63,787 bases of DNA from Paracoccaceae bacterium (lineage in GTDB: Bacteria > Pseudomonadota > Alphaproteobacteria > Rhodobacterales > Rhodobacteraceae). Numbering within the stretch: position 1 is the stretch's first letter; each line of letters starts with the position of its first letter. The position numbers and the translations under genes are program-made. Shown piece after piece: positions 10,690-17,905 of the stretch. The stretch spans positions 1 to 63,787 of the forward strand of contig JACIYW010000002.1 in assembly GCA_014359745.1 (NCBI GenBank), written 5' to 3'. A model generated the notes under the pieces. It ran no database searches. It was given only the letters and a program-made list of their open reading frames with translations, and was not told the origin of the DNA.

Positions 10690-11508
10690 ATGACCCAGAC
10701 GATTCCACCCCGCCCCGAGGCCACGATCCCGCCGGTGGCCTGGGGGGCGCTGACCCATCCGGGCCAGGTGCGCAGCGTGAACGAAGACGGGGTGTTCAGC
10801 GCCCCCGACAAGGGGCTTTGGGCGGTGGCCGATGGCATGGGCGGGCATGTCGGCGGCGCCGAGGCGGCGGCGCTGATCGTCAGGGCACTGGCCGGGGTGC
10901 CGCATCTGCGCGCGCTGGATGCCGCGCTTGACGGGGTGGACCGGGCGGTGACCGGGGCCGGGCGCGACATTGCCGCGCTGGCCGCCCGCAGCCCCGGCGC
11001 GGTGATCGGGGCCACGATGGTGGCGCTGGTGATCCGGGGCCGGGACTGGGGCTGTCTTTGGGCCGGGGACAGCCGCGCCTACCGGCTGCGGGGCGGGCGG
11101 CTGGAACAGCTTACCCGCGACCACAGCGAGGTGAACGATCTTCTGGCCGCCGGGGTGATCACCCCGGCCGAGGCCAAGACCTGGCCACGGCGCAATGTGA
11201 TCAGCCGCGCGGTCGGGGTCAGCGATCCGCTGGTGCTTGACCGGGTCGGCGGGGTTCTGGAACCGGGGGATGTTTTCGTGCTGTGTTCGGATGGGCTGAT
11301 GAAACATGTGACCGATGCTGAAATCGCCACCCTTCTGGCCGCGCATCCGCAGGCCGGGGCGGCGGCGGGCGCGCTGATCGACCTGACGCTGGAACGCGGC
11401 GCGCAGGACAATGTGACGGTGGTGGTGGTGGCTGCTCCCGGCATTGGCACTGGCACCGGCCCCGGCACTGGCCCCGGTAATGCCCCGGCTGGGGAGGCCC
11501 GCGCATGA
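10690..11508 (+). CDS. pppA: PP2C-family Ser/Thr protein phosphatase, T6SS-associated (PppA-like)
   Basis: A 272-residue metal-dependent phosphatase. Visible motifs in order are SVNEDG, VADGMGGH, WAGDSRAYRL, CSDGL and QDNVTVVVV, the metal-binding Asp/Gly set of PP2C. The ATG at 10690 is preferred over an upstream in-frame start at 10612 because AGGAG (10680-10684) sits just before it and homology begins shortly after. The gene overlaps the kinase gene by 4 bases, so the two are translationally coupled. In T6SS loci PppA reverses PpkA phosphorylation of the FHA protein and switches firing off; that role is inferred from context. The C-terminal tail is a Gly/Thr/Pro simple-sequence repeat (11441-11490). 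A second PP2C gene (16001-16726) lies at the other edge of the locus. Confidence 0.85.
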   Translation: MTQTIPPRPEATIPPVAWGALTHPGQVRSVNEDGVFSAPDKGLWAVADGMGGHVGGAEAAALIVRALAGVPHLRALDAALDGVDRAVTGAGRDIAALAARSPGAVIGATMVALVIRGRDWGCLWAGDSRAYRLRGGRLEQLTRDHSEVNDLLAAGVITPAEAKTWPRRNVISRAVGVSDPLVLDRVGGVLEPGDVFVLCSDGLMKHVTDAEIATLLAAHPQAGAAAGALIDLTLERGAQDNVTVVVVAAPGIGTGTGPGTGPGNAPAGEARA

Positions 11509-13547
11509 GTACCGGCGCGGGCAGCACCCCGCCGCTGGCGGATGGCCCGATCCGGGTTCCGGCGGGCACGCAGATCATCGGCACCTATGAAATCGTCGAA
11601 CACCTGTCCACCGGCGGCATGGGCGAGGTGTACAGGGGCGTCAACATCCATTCCGGCGATCCGGTGGCCATCAAGATCGTGCTGCCCGCCCTTGCCCATG
11701 ACCAGATGATCCTGTCGCTGTTTCAGAAAGAGGCCAGCACGCTCAACCGGCTCGCGCATGACGCGATCGTGCGCTATCACGTCTTTACCATCGATCCGGG
11801 CATTCAGCGGCCCTGTCTGGTGATGGAATTCGTCGATGGCGAGGCGCTGTCGGACCGGATGAAAAAGGGTCCGATGGCGGCCGAGGATGTGCGCGCGGTG
11901 CTGATCCGGGTGGCCGGTGGCCTGGCGGCCGCGCATCGTTACGGCGTGGTGCACCGCGATCTGTCGCCCGATAACGTGATCTTGCAGGATGGCCGCGTCG
12001 ATCATGCCAAGCTGATCGATTTCGGCATCGCCAAATCGCTGGCCGCGGGCGACAAGACGCTGATCGGCAACCAGTTCGCGGGTAAATACGGCTATGTCGC
12101 CCCCGAACAGATGGGCCGCTTCCAGGGCGAGGTGACGGAACGCACCGATATCTACAGCCTGGGCCTTGTGGCCGCCGCCGCCTGTCTGGGCAAGGGGCTG
12201 GACATGGGCAGCAACCCCGCCAGCGCGCTGGAAAAGCGCGTCAGCGTGCCGGACCTGACCGGGATACCCGCCGACCTGGCAGAGCTTCTGGGCTGGATGC
12301 TGCAACCCGACCCCGCCGACCGGCCCGACAGCATGGCCGCCGTGCTGGCGGTTCTGGGCGGCGAGGCCGAGGTCAGTTCGGTGCCCCCGCACAGCGCGCA
12401 TTCGGTGCCGCCGGGCGGCGACGGGTTCGACGACCGCACCCGCATTGCCGGGATGGGCGGTTTCACCACCACGGGCGCGCCCCGTGCCACCCCCCGCACC
12501 GGGCAGCCGGTGGGGCAGCCGACCGCACCGGGAAATCAGGCCGCACCAAGTGCCGCGCCCGCGCCGAAACGGCGCCGGGTGCTGCCGCTGATCCTGGGGC
12601 TTGTGGTGCTGGGCGGGGCTGGCGGCGGGGTGGCCTGGCAGATGGGCCTGCTGCCCGCGCCGGTCTCAAGATCCCTGTCGGACACGGCGGCGGCGGTCTT
12701 GCCCGCCTCGGTGGCCGCCCTGTTGCCGGGGGCGCCCGAGGCTGTGCCAGAGGGTTCAGGCGACGCCCCGCCGCCCTCCGCCCCGGAGGCGGGCAAACCA
12801 GCCCAGGCACCATCCGCCCCGCCCGCGCAAGCCGCAAGCACACCCCCCGCCACCCCGCCCGCTGCCCCGCCTGTGGCCGATACCCGCAGCCCGATCGACC
12901 GGCAGATGGATTTCGTGCGCGGCTATGATGCCGGGGCCTGCAGCTATCTGGTGATCAAGGGCACGCGCGGCGACAGCCTGCAGGTTGCGGCCTTTGGCAC
13001 CTCGCCCGCGCCGTTCGAGACGATGAAAGACACGTTTGCACGCGATTTCGGCACGCCGCCCGATACCTCGGTGCATCTGGTGCGCCCCGATCAATGTGCG
13101 GTGGTCAGCTTTGCCAATGATCTTGCGGCAAGCGGCCGGGGGGCAGAGGATGACCTGTCGCGCCCGCGCCTGGTGCTTGACCGCGACAGCCTGGCCGCGG
13201 GGCAAAGCATCCGCGGCACCATCACCCGCACCGGCGGGCGGCCGGTCTGGCTGATGCTGGTCGATGCCGAAGGCGTGGTCTACGACCTGACCGGGCAGTT
13301 GCGCGAAGAACCGGGCGGGGTGCGCCGCTTTGGCCTGGCGCTGAATTTCACCGGCAGCGCCGGGGAAACCGAAACCAGCCTGCCGCTGATGATGATGGCG
13401 GTGACCAGCGATCAGGTGATCGAAACCGCCGCCGGGGCCGCCGGGGTGCGCGCCGCGCAACTGATGCCGATCATGGCCGACGAGATCGTCGAACGCGGGC
13501 TGAACGCGCGCGCCGACCTGGCCTATTTCCGCTTCAACCTGCAATAG
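11505..13547 (+). CDS. ppkA: Membrane Ser/Thr protein kinase of the T6SS (PpkA/ImpN-like)
   Basis: A 680-residue protein with an N-terminal kinase domain (about 25-285): glycine loop STGGMGEVY (35-43), VAIK Lys57, catalytic HRD (150-152) with Asn157, and DFG (172-174). The usual Lys after HRDL is Ser (HRDLSPDN). A Pro/Ala-rich linker leads to one transmembrane helix (about 364-386), a second Pro-rich segment, and a periplasmic C-terminal domain (about 460-680) that resembles DUF4384-type domains. PpkA-type kinases phosphorylate the FHA scaffold to trigger T6SS assembly; a full FHA gene (tagH) and phosphatases are present in the locus. The start overlaps the phosphatase stop (ATGA). The kinase lies on the strand opposite the T6SS operon, separated from it by the chromate transporter gene. 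Confidence 0.88.
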   Translation: MSTGAGSTPPLADGPIRVPAGTQIIGTYEIVEHLSTGGMGEVYRGVNIHSGDPVAIKIVLPALAHDQMILSLFQKEASTLNRLAHDAIVRYHVFTIDPGIQRPCLVMEFVDGEALSDRMKKGPMAAEDVRAVLIRVAGGLAAAHRYGVVHRDLSPDNVILQDGRVDHAKLIDFGIAKSLAAGDKTLIGNQFAGKYGYVAPEQMGRFQGEVTERTDIYSLGLVAAAACLGKGLDMGSNPASALEKRVSVPDLTGIPADLAELLGWMLQPDPADRPDSMAAVLAVLGGEAEVSSVPPHSAHSVPPGGDGFDDRTRIAGMGGFTTTGAPRATPRTGQPVGQPTAPGNQAAPSAAPAPKRRRVLPLILGLVVLGGAGGGVAWQMGLLPAPVSRSLSDTAAAVLPASVAALLPGAPEAVPEGSGDAPPPSAPEAGKPAQAPSAPPAQAASTPPATPPAAPPVADTRSPIDRQMDFVRGYDAGACSYLVIKGTRGDSLQVAAFGTSPAPFETMKDTFARDFGTPPDTSVHLVRPDQCAVVSFANDLAASGRGAEDDLSRPRLVLDRDSLAAGQSIRGTITRTGGRPVWLMLVDAEGVVYDLTGQLREEPGGVRRFGLALNFTGSAGETETSLPLMMMAVTSDQVIETAAGAAGVRAAQLMPIMADEIVERGLNARADLAYFRFNLQ

Positions 13548-13589
13548 GCGGCGGGAAACACCATTGGGAAAACACCCCTGGCGCGCGCC

Positions 13590-14954
13590 CTACAGGCCCG
13601 CCAGATACAGCCCGACCCCGGCCAGCGCCGCCCCCGTCAGCACCACCCCGGTGCCCAGGCGCAGGCCAAACACCGCCCCCAGCGCCGCCAGAACCAGCCC
13701 CACGGCGGGCAGGTTCACCGAAGCGGCCACCGGCAGGTCCAGCCGCAGCCCGCAGGCGGCGATCCGCACGGTTTCGTCAAACATCACATGCAGCCCGAAC
13801 CAGATCGCCAGGTTCAACACCACCCCCACCACCGCCGCGGTGATCGCAGTCAGCGCCCCACCCAGCAGGCGGTTGTCGCGCAGCCGCTCGATGAAGGGGG
13901 CGCCCAGAAAGATCCACAGAAAGCACGGCGTAAAGGTCACCCAGGTGGTCAGCAACCCGCCCAGCGTGCCCGCCAGCAGCGGCGGCAGGCTGCCCGCCTC
14001 GCGAAAGGCGGCCATGAAGCCGACGAATTGCGTGACCATGATCAGGGGCCCCGGCGTCGTTTCGGCCATGCCCAGCCCATCCAGCATCTCGCCGGGACGC
14101 AGCCAGCCGAAATGCTGCACCGCCTCTTGCGCCACATAGGCCAGCACCGCGTAGGCGCCGCCAAAGGTCACCACCGCCATCAGGCTGAAGAACCGGGCGA
14201 TCTGGCTGAACACATCATCCAGCCCCAGCATCAGCCCCAGAACCGCCACCGGCACCAGCCACAGCGCCAGCAAGATCCCCGAGACGCGCAGCGCGAAGGC
14301 CACGTTGACGCGGGCATGCGCGGGCACATCGGCGCCCAGAACCGTGTCGGCATCTTCAACCTGCACCGGGCCCGGTCGGCCATGGCCGCCCCCCGCCGCG
14401 AAGGTCGGCAGATTGGCGCGCGCGCCAAGATAGCCGATCAGCCCCGCCGCCAGAATGATCAGCGGAAACGGCACGCCAAAGCCGAAGATCGCCACAAAGG
14501 CCGCCGCCGCCACCCAGATCAGCGCGCGATTGCGCAAGACCCGCCCGCCGATGCGGATCACCGCCTGCACCACGATCGCCAGCACCGCCGCCTTCAGCCC
14601 GAAAAACAGCGCCGCCACCACCCCGACATTGCCGTAAAGCGCATAGATCCAGCTTAGCGCCATGATCGCCGCCACGCCGGGCAGCACGAACAGAAACCCC
14701 GCGATCACCCCGCCCAATGTGCGGTGCATCAGCCAGCCGATATAGACGGCAAGCTGCATCGCCTCGGGTCCGGGCAGCAGCATGCAGTAATTCAGCGCGT
14801 GCAGGAACCGCCTTTCGCCCAGCCATTTCTGTTCTTCGACCAGAATGCGGTGCATCACCGCGATCTGCCCGGCCGGCCCGCCAAAGCTGAGCAGGCCGAC
14901 ACGGGTCCAGATACGAAACGCCTGGCCAAGGGTCGGATAGGGGGGGGTGTTCAT
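13590..14954 (-). CDS. chrA: Chromate transporter, ChrA family (two CHR domains)
   Basis: A 454-residue polytopic membrane protein with the duplicated CHR architecture. The first repeat starts at LLSFGGPAGQIAVMH and the second at VVTFGGAYAVLAYVAQE, each followed by a Pro/Gly signature (MLLPGPEAMQLA and MAETTPGPLIMV). A hydrophilic loop separates the halves near residue 200. The start MNTPPYP (14954) is chosen because the upstream in-frame extension looks non-coding. ChrA exports chromate driven by the proton motive force; some members act on other anions. The gene converges on the kinase gene and has no obvious link to the T6SS, so it looks like an insertion between the kinase/phosphatase pair and the main operon. 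Confidence 0.88.
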   Translation of the reverse strand: MNTPPYPTLGQAFRIWTRVGLLSFGGPAGQIAVMHRILVEEQKWLGERRFLHALNYCMLLPGPEAMQLAVYIGWLMHRTLGGVIAGFLFVLPGVAAIMALSWIYALYGNVGVVAALFFGLKAAVLAIVVQAVIRIGGRVLRNRALIWVAAAAFVAIFGFGVPFPLIILAAGLIGYLGARANLPTFAAGGGHGRPGPVQVEDADTVLGADVPAHARVNVAFALRVSGILLALWLVPVAVLGLMLGLDDVFSQIARFFSLMAVVTFGGAYAVLAYVAQEAVQHFGWLRPGEMLDGLGMAETTPGPLIMVTQFVGFMAAFREAGSLPPLLAGTLGGLLTTWVTFTPCFLWIFLGAPFIERLRDNRLLGGALTAITAAVVGVVLNLAIWFGLHVMFDETVRIAACGLRLDLPVAASVNLPAVGLVLAALGAVFGLRLGTGVVLTGAALAGVGLYLAGL

Positions 14955-15041
14955 GTCAGGCTTTCGGGGTGTCTTGACAGGGGTGCAGGCCTTGGCGTGG
15001 GGCGCGCAGTCAGACCCGCACCCAGACCGCACCAAATAATG

Positions 15042-15071
15042 CTCTTTCCCATCCTCTCGAAAAAAATACTC
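15042..15071 (-). repeat. Degenerate copy of recurrent GAGTATTT intergenic motif
   Basis: On the minus strand the sequence reads GAGTATTT, a T-run, CGAGAGGATG, then GGAAAGAG. It resembles the three better copies at 55081, 60596 and 60863. It lies between the stop of the M15 peptidase gene and the start of chrA, that is after a gene end on the same strand, as the other copies do. The rest of this 170-base gap shows no gene. Confidence 0.4.
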
Positions 15072-15124
15072 ATCTCCCGCACCCTCCCTGCGCGCGCCGG
15101 TCAAGGGGTTTTCCCCGACGGATT

Positions 15125-15970
15125 CTAGATCCTGCCCTCTGCCCGCCAGTGTTCCAGCAATTCGCGGCTGACCTCGAAATGCATGCTGTCCTCGCGGCCA
15201 AAGGCGGCGCCCCAGATCCAGCCGGCATCGCGAAAGAAATCGGCCAGGATCGTCAGGCCAAGCTGGGTATAGCCATCGCCCAGCGTATCAAGATAGCTGT
15301 CGATGTTCAGATCCACCGCCAGGCCGAAGGCATGGTTCGACACGCTGGTGCCCGACCCGCGCACCAGCCGCACGCACAGCGATCCGGCGGTATCGATGCG
15401 GTCGTAAAGATCGGGGTCGGTGCGGCGCACCTGTTCGAAGACCTCGCGCAGGCTGTCGATGGCGGGGCGCAGCATCTGCACCCGGATCGGGCCGACATCT
15501 TCGGTCACCAGCATCTCGCGCAGCGCCGGATTGGTCATCGGCTGGCAGGTGTCGGACAGATCGCCGCGCGGCAGGCCCAGGAATTCCACCAGAAACGCCG
15601 GGGTTGCCACGGTCAGTTCGGTGTTGATGGCGCGGCGCGCGGCGATCTGCACGATATCGGCATAGGCGTTGGCGATGGTATTGGGCCCGTCGTGGCGAAA
15701 CACCTGATCGGTGGGCGGCAGCGCCTGCCCGCCCGGCGGGGCCGCGCGCAACTCGGTCTGCAGGCGTTCGATGCGGTCGGCCAGGATCTCTATCTGGCCG
15801 CGCAGCATCTCGATGTCGATACGCGCGCCGCTGTCCACCGCGCCGCCGCCACCCCCGCCGGGGGGCTGGATCACGATCGAGGCGACGCGCCACACGACCG
15901 GCGCCAGCACCAGGCCAACCGCGATCACGATCGCGGGCACGATATAAGAGGGGGTCGGCCTTGCGCTCAT
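15125..15970 (-). CDS. Membrane-anchored M15-family (VanY-like) D,D-peptidase
   Basis: A 281-residue protein with an N-terminal transmembrane anchor (about 10-34), a Gly/Pro linker, a short coiled-coil-like segment (about 50-75) and a C-terminal peptidase domain. The M15 zinc site is visible as SNHAFGLAVDLN (His213, Asp220) and FGREDSMHFE (Asp261, His264). M15 enzymes cut D-Ala-containing peptidoglycan stems in the periplasm. It is the last gene of the T6SS run, starting 30 bases after the PP2C gene, so a plausible role is local wall trimming so that the membrane complex or tail tube can pass. Other T6SSs use dedicated wall hydrolases (TagX, MltE), but this assignment is inference. It could instead be an ordinary carboxypeptidase. 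Confidence 0.72.
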   Translation of the reverse strand: MSARPTPSYIVPAIVIAVGLVLAPVVWRVASIVIQPPGGGGGGAVDSGARIDIEMLRGQIEILADRIERLQTELRAAPPGGQALPPTDQVFRHDGPNTIANAYADIVQIAARRAINTELTVATPAFLVEFLGLPRGDLSDTCQPMTNPALREMLVTEDVGPIRVQMLRPAIDSLREVFEQVRRTDPDLYDRIDTAGSLCVRLVRGSGTSVSNHAFGLAVDLNIDSYLDTLGDGYTQLGLTILADFFRDAGWIWGAAFGREDSMHFEVSRELLEHWRAEGRI

Positions 15971-16000
15971 CGGTTCTGGGTCTCCGGGGTTGGGGGGCGA

Positions 16001-16726
16001 TCAGCCGACATCGACGACGATCACCGAAATATTGTCGGCCCCGCCGCCATCAAGCGCAAGCTGCATAAGCCGGTCGGCCAGTGTTTCGATCGGGGCGCCG
16101 GGCACCAGCGCCTCTAGCTGCGCCAGCGTGGCATATTTGTTCAGCCCGTCCGAACACAGCAGAAACCGGTCACCCGGTTCCAGCGCGCCATGCACCTTGT
16201 CAAGCGCCAGCTCGGTTCCCACCCCGACCGCGCGGGTGATGGCATTGGATTGCGGGTGATGTTCGGCCTCGTCCCAGGTCATTTCACCGGCCAGCACCAG
16301 ATCGGCGACCAGCGAATGATCGGTGGTCAGCATTTCGGCCCGGCCGTTGCGGAACCGGTAGATCCGGCTGTCGCCGACCCAGAGGGCGGCGAAATGATCC
16401 TGCGACAGGATCAGCGCCACCACGGTGGTGCCGATCACCTCGCCGCCGCGCGCCGCGGCCTCGGCGCGGATGATGTCATGCGCGCCCAGGATGGCGCCGC
16501 GCAACTGGCGCATCAGATCGCCGGGGGGCAGATCGGCGGGCAGCATCGCCACCGCCTCGGTCACGGTCTGGCTGGCGAAATCGCCCGCGGCATGGCCGCC
16601 CATGCCATCGGCCACGATCCAGATCCGCTGATCGGGCAGGGCAAGGATCGCATCCTCGTTGACCTGGCGCACGCGTCCGACATGGGTCGTGGCGGAATAG
16701 CGGATCGGCCTTGCTCCGTCGGTCAT
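16001..16726 (-). CDS. Second PP2C-family Ser/Thr phosphatase, in the T6SS operon
   Basis: A 241-residue cytoplasmic PP2C with all core motifs: QVNEDAI, VADGMGGHAAG, WVGDSRIYRF, CSDGLNKY and ADNISVIVVDV. It overlaps the end of tagF by 4 bases, which places it firmly in the minus-strand T6SS operon; this is the usual position of PppA relative to TagF. It is similar in motifs but clearly not identical to the phosphatase at 10690-11508, which is coupled to the kinase. Two phosphatases serving one kinase is uncommon. Either may dephosphorylate TagH, the kinase itself, or another target. Confidence 0.86.
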   Translation of the reverse strand: MTDGARPIRYSATTHVGRVRQVNEDAILALPDQRIWIVADGMGGHAAGDFASQTVTEAVAMLPADLPPGDLMRQLRGAILGAHDIIRAEAAARGGEVIGTTVVALILSQDHFAALWVGDSRIYRFRNGRAEMLTTDHSLVADLVLAGEMTWDEAEHHPQSNAITRAVGVGTELALDKVHGALEPGDRFLLCSDGLNKYATLAQLEALVPGAPIETLADRLMQLALDGGGADNISVIVVDVG

Positions 16727-17844
16727 CGGGCGGGATCCTTTCGCTGGCCGTCAGGCGGGATAGGGGAAGGGGGGGCGGTGGGATCGTCATCACCGCCCGC
16801 CTTTGGGGTGTCATCCTGTGGGGGGCCATCATCGGGGGGGCCATCCGACAGAAGCTGGGCGATCAGATCGGCGCCCGCGTCGGGGTCGGCCCTGGCCTCG
16901 GTGGCGGTGCCCGGTTCGGGCGACGACAACAGATCCTCCAGCGGGTCATATCCCGGATCGGGCGCGGGTGCCGCATCCGGCCCGGTGTCTGGCCCCGCAT
17001 CCCTGGCCTTGGGGGGCGGGGGGCGGGTATCATGCCTTGGGGTGTCGACCCGCGCGGCCGGTGCCGGGGCAGGTTCCGGTGCGGGTGCGGGGGCTGCGGG
17101 GGCGGGGGCCCGGCCCGACCAGACCGGCGCATCCAGATCGAACAGCCCCTCGGCCTGATCGGCATCGGGCAGGCCTTCGCACACCATCAGCCGCAGCCCG
17201 CCGGTGACATCCGCGCTCCAGACGCTGGGCCGGGCAAAGCGCGCGCCCGCCAGCCCCGCGGCCAGATCGGTCAGCAGCCCCTGTGCCCCGGCGCCAACCG
17301 CGACCAGGGTGCCGGGCCTGGCCGACAGCGCCGCCTCGGCCCGCCCGGCGCGCGCCCCAAGCGGCGCCAGTCGCGCGGCCAGCGCCTCGCGCGTCATCGC
17401 GTCATCAAGCGCGCCAAGCGCGATACCTTCGAGATCCAGAAAGGTCGGCGTGGCGATGAAATGATCCAGCAGCGCCGAACGGCTGCCCGGAAGGGTGGCG
17501 GCCAGCGTCAGCGGAAACTGCCGCCCCACCCGGTCGATCGAGGCCATCATCACCCCGATCACCGGGTCAGGCCCCGCCAGCCCGCCCGCCAGGGTAAAGC
17601 GCCAGATCGGCGCGGTCAGATAACAGTCGTTCCAGCGCCCGCCCAGCCGCGCCCGCCCGCCGGTCATCGCGCCCTGCAAGAACCCGTCCCAGGGGTCGAT
17701 GAAACCGCGCGGCAGGGCGATGCGAAAGAAATCCCCCAGCGCCGGCAATTTGCCATAGGCCCCGAAGGCCCCGGCGGTGGGGATCTGATCTGGCCGGGCC
17801 TGATCCGGGCGGGCCTGATCCGGGCCGGAAACCGCGCCGCTCAT
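16723..17844 (-). CDS. tagF: T6SS-associated protein TagF (ImpM)
   Basis: A 373-residue protein. The N-terminal TagF/ImpM domain (about 20-230) opens with GAFGAYGKLPALGDFF and continues through GMM-like, FPLTLAATLPG segments typical of the family. The C-terminal third is a Pro/Ala/Asp-rich disordered tail. TagF is a post-translational regulator that restrains or tunes T6SS assembly, in some species through FHA or TssL. The start MSGAVSGPD (17844) is selected by a GGGGGAT ribosome site; the longer open frame would overlap tssM. A near-perfect tandem DQARP repeat (DNA 17791-17826) lies just before the domain. The gene overlaps the downstream PP2C by 4 bases. Confidence 0.88.
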   Translation of the reverse strand: MSGAVSGPDQARPDQARPDQIPTAGAFGAYGKLPALGDFFRIALPRGFIDPWDGFLQGAMTGGRARLGGRWNDCYLTAPIWRFTLAGGLAGPDPVIGVMMASIDRVGRQFPLTLAATLPGSRSALLDHFIATPTFLDLEGIALGALDDAMTREALAARLAPLGARAGRAEAALSARPGTLVAVGAGAQGLLTDLAAGLAGARFARPSVWSADVTGGLRLMVCEGLPDADQAEGLFDLDAPVWSGRAPAPAAPAPAPEPAPAPAARVDTPRHDTRPPPPKARDAGPDTGPDAAPAPDPGYDPLEDLLSSPEPGTATEARADPDAGADLIAQLLSDGPPDDGPPQDDTPKAGGDDDPTAPPSPIPPDGQRKDPAR

Positions 17845-17905
17845 CGGATATCCCCCGATATCGCACTTTCTGGCATCGCCGGTTCTGGGATTACGGGCAT
17901 CGGCA

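Noticed and set aside
3612-11015. A 2,467-codon open frame antisense to the adhesin and the first PP2C gene
   Set aside because: It is a shadow of the plus-strand genes: in GC-rich DNA with strong third-position G/C the opposite strand stays open. Its translation is Arg/Gly/Ala/His low complexity with no family resemblance.
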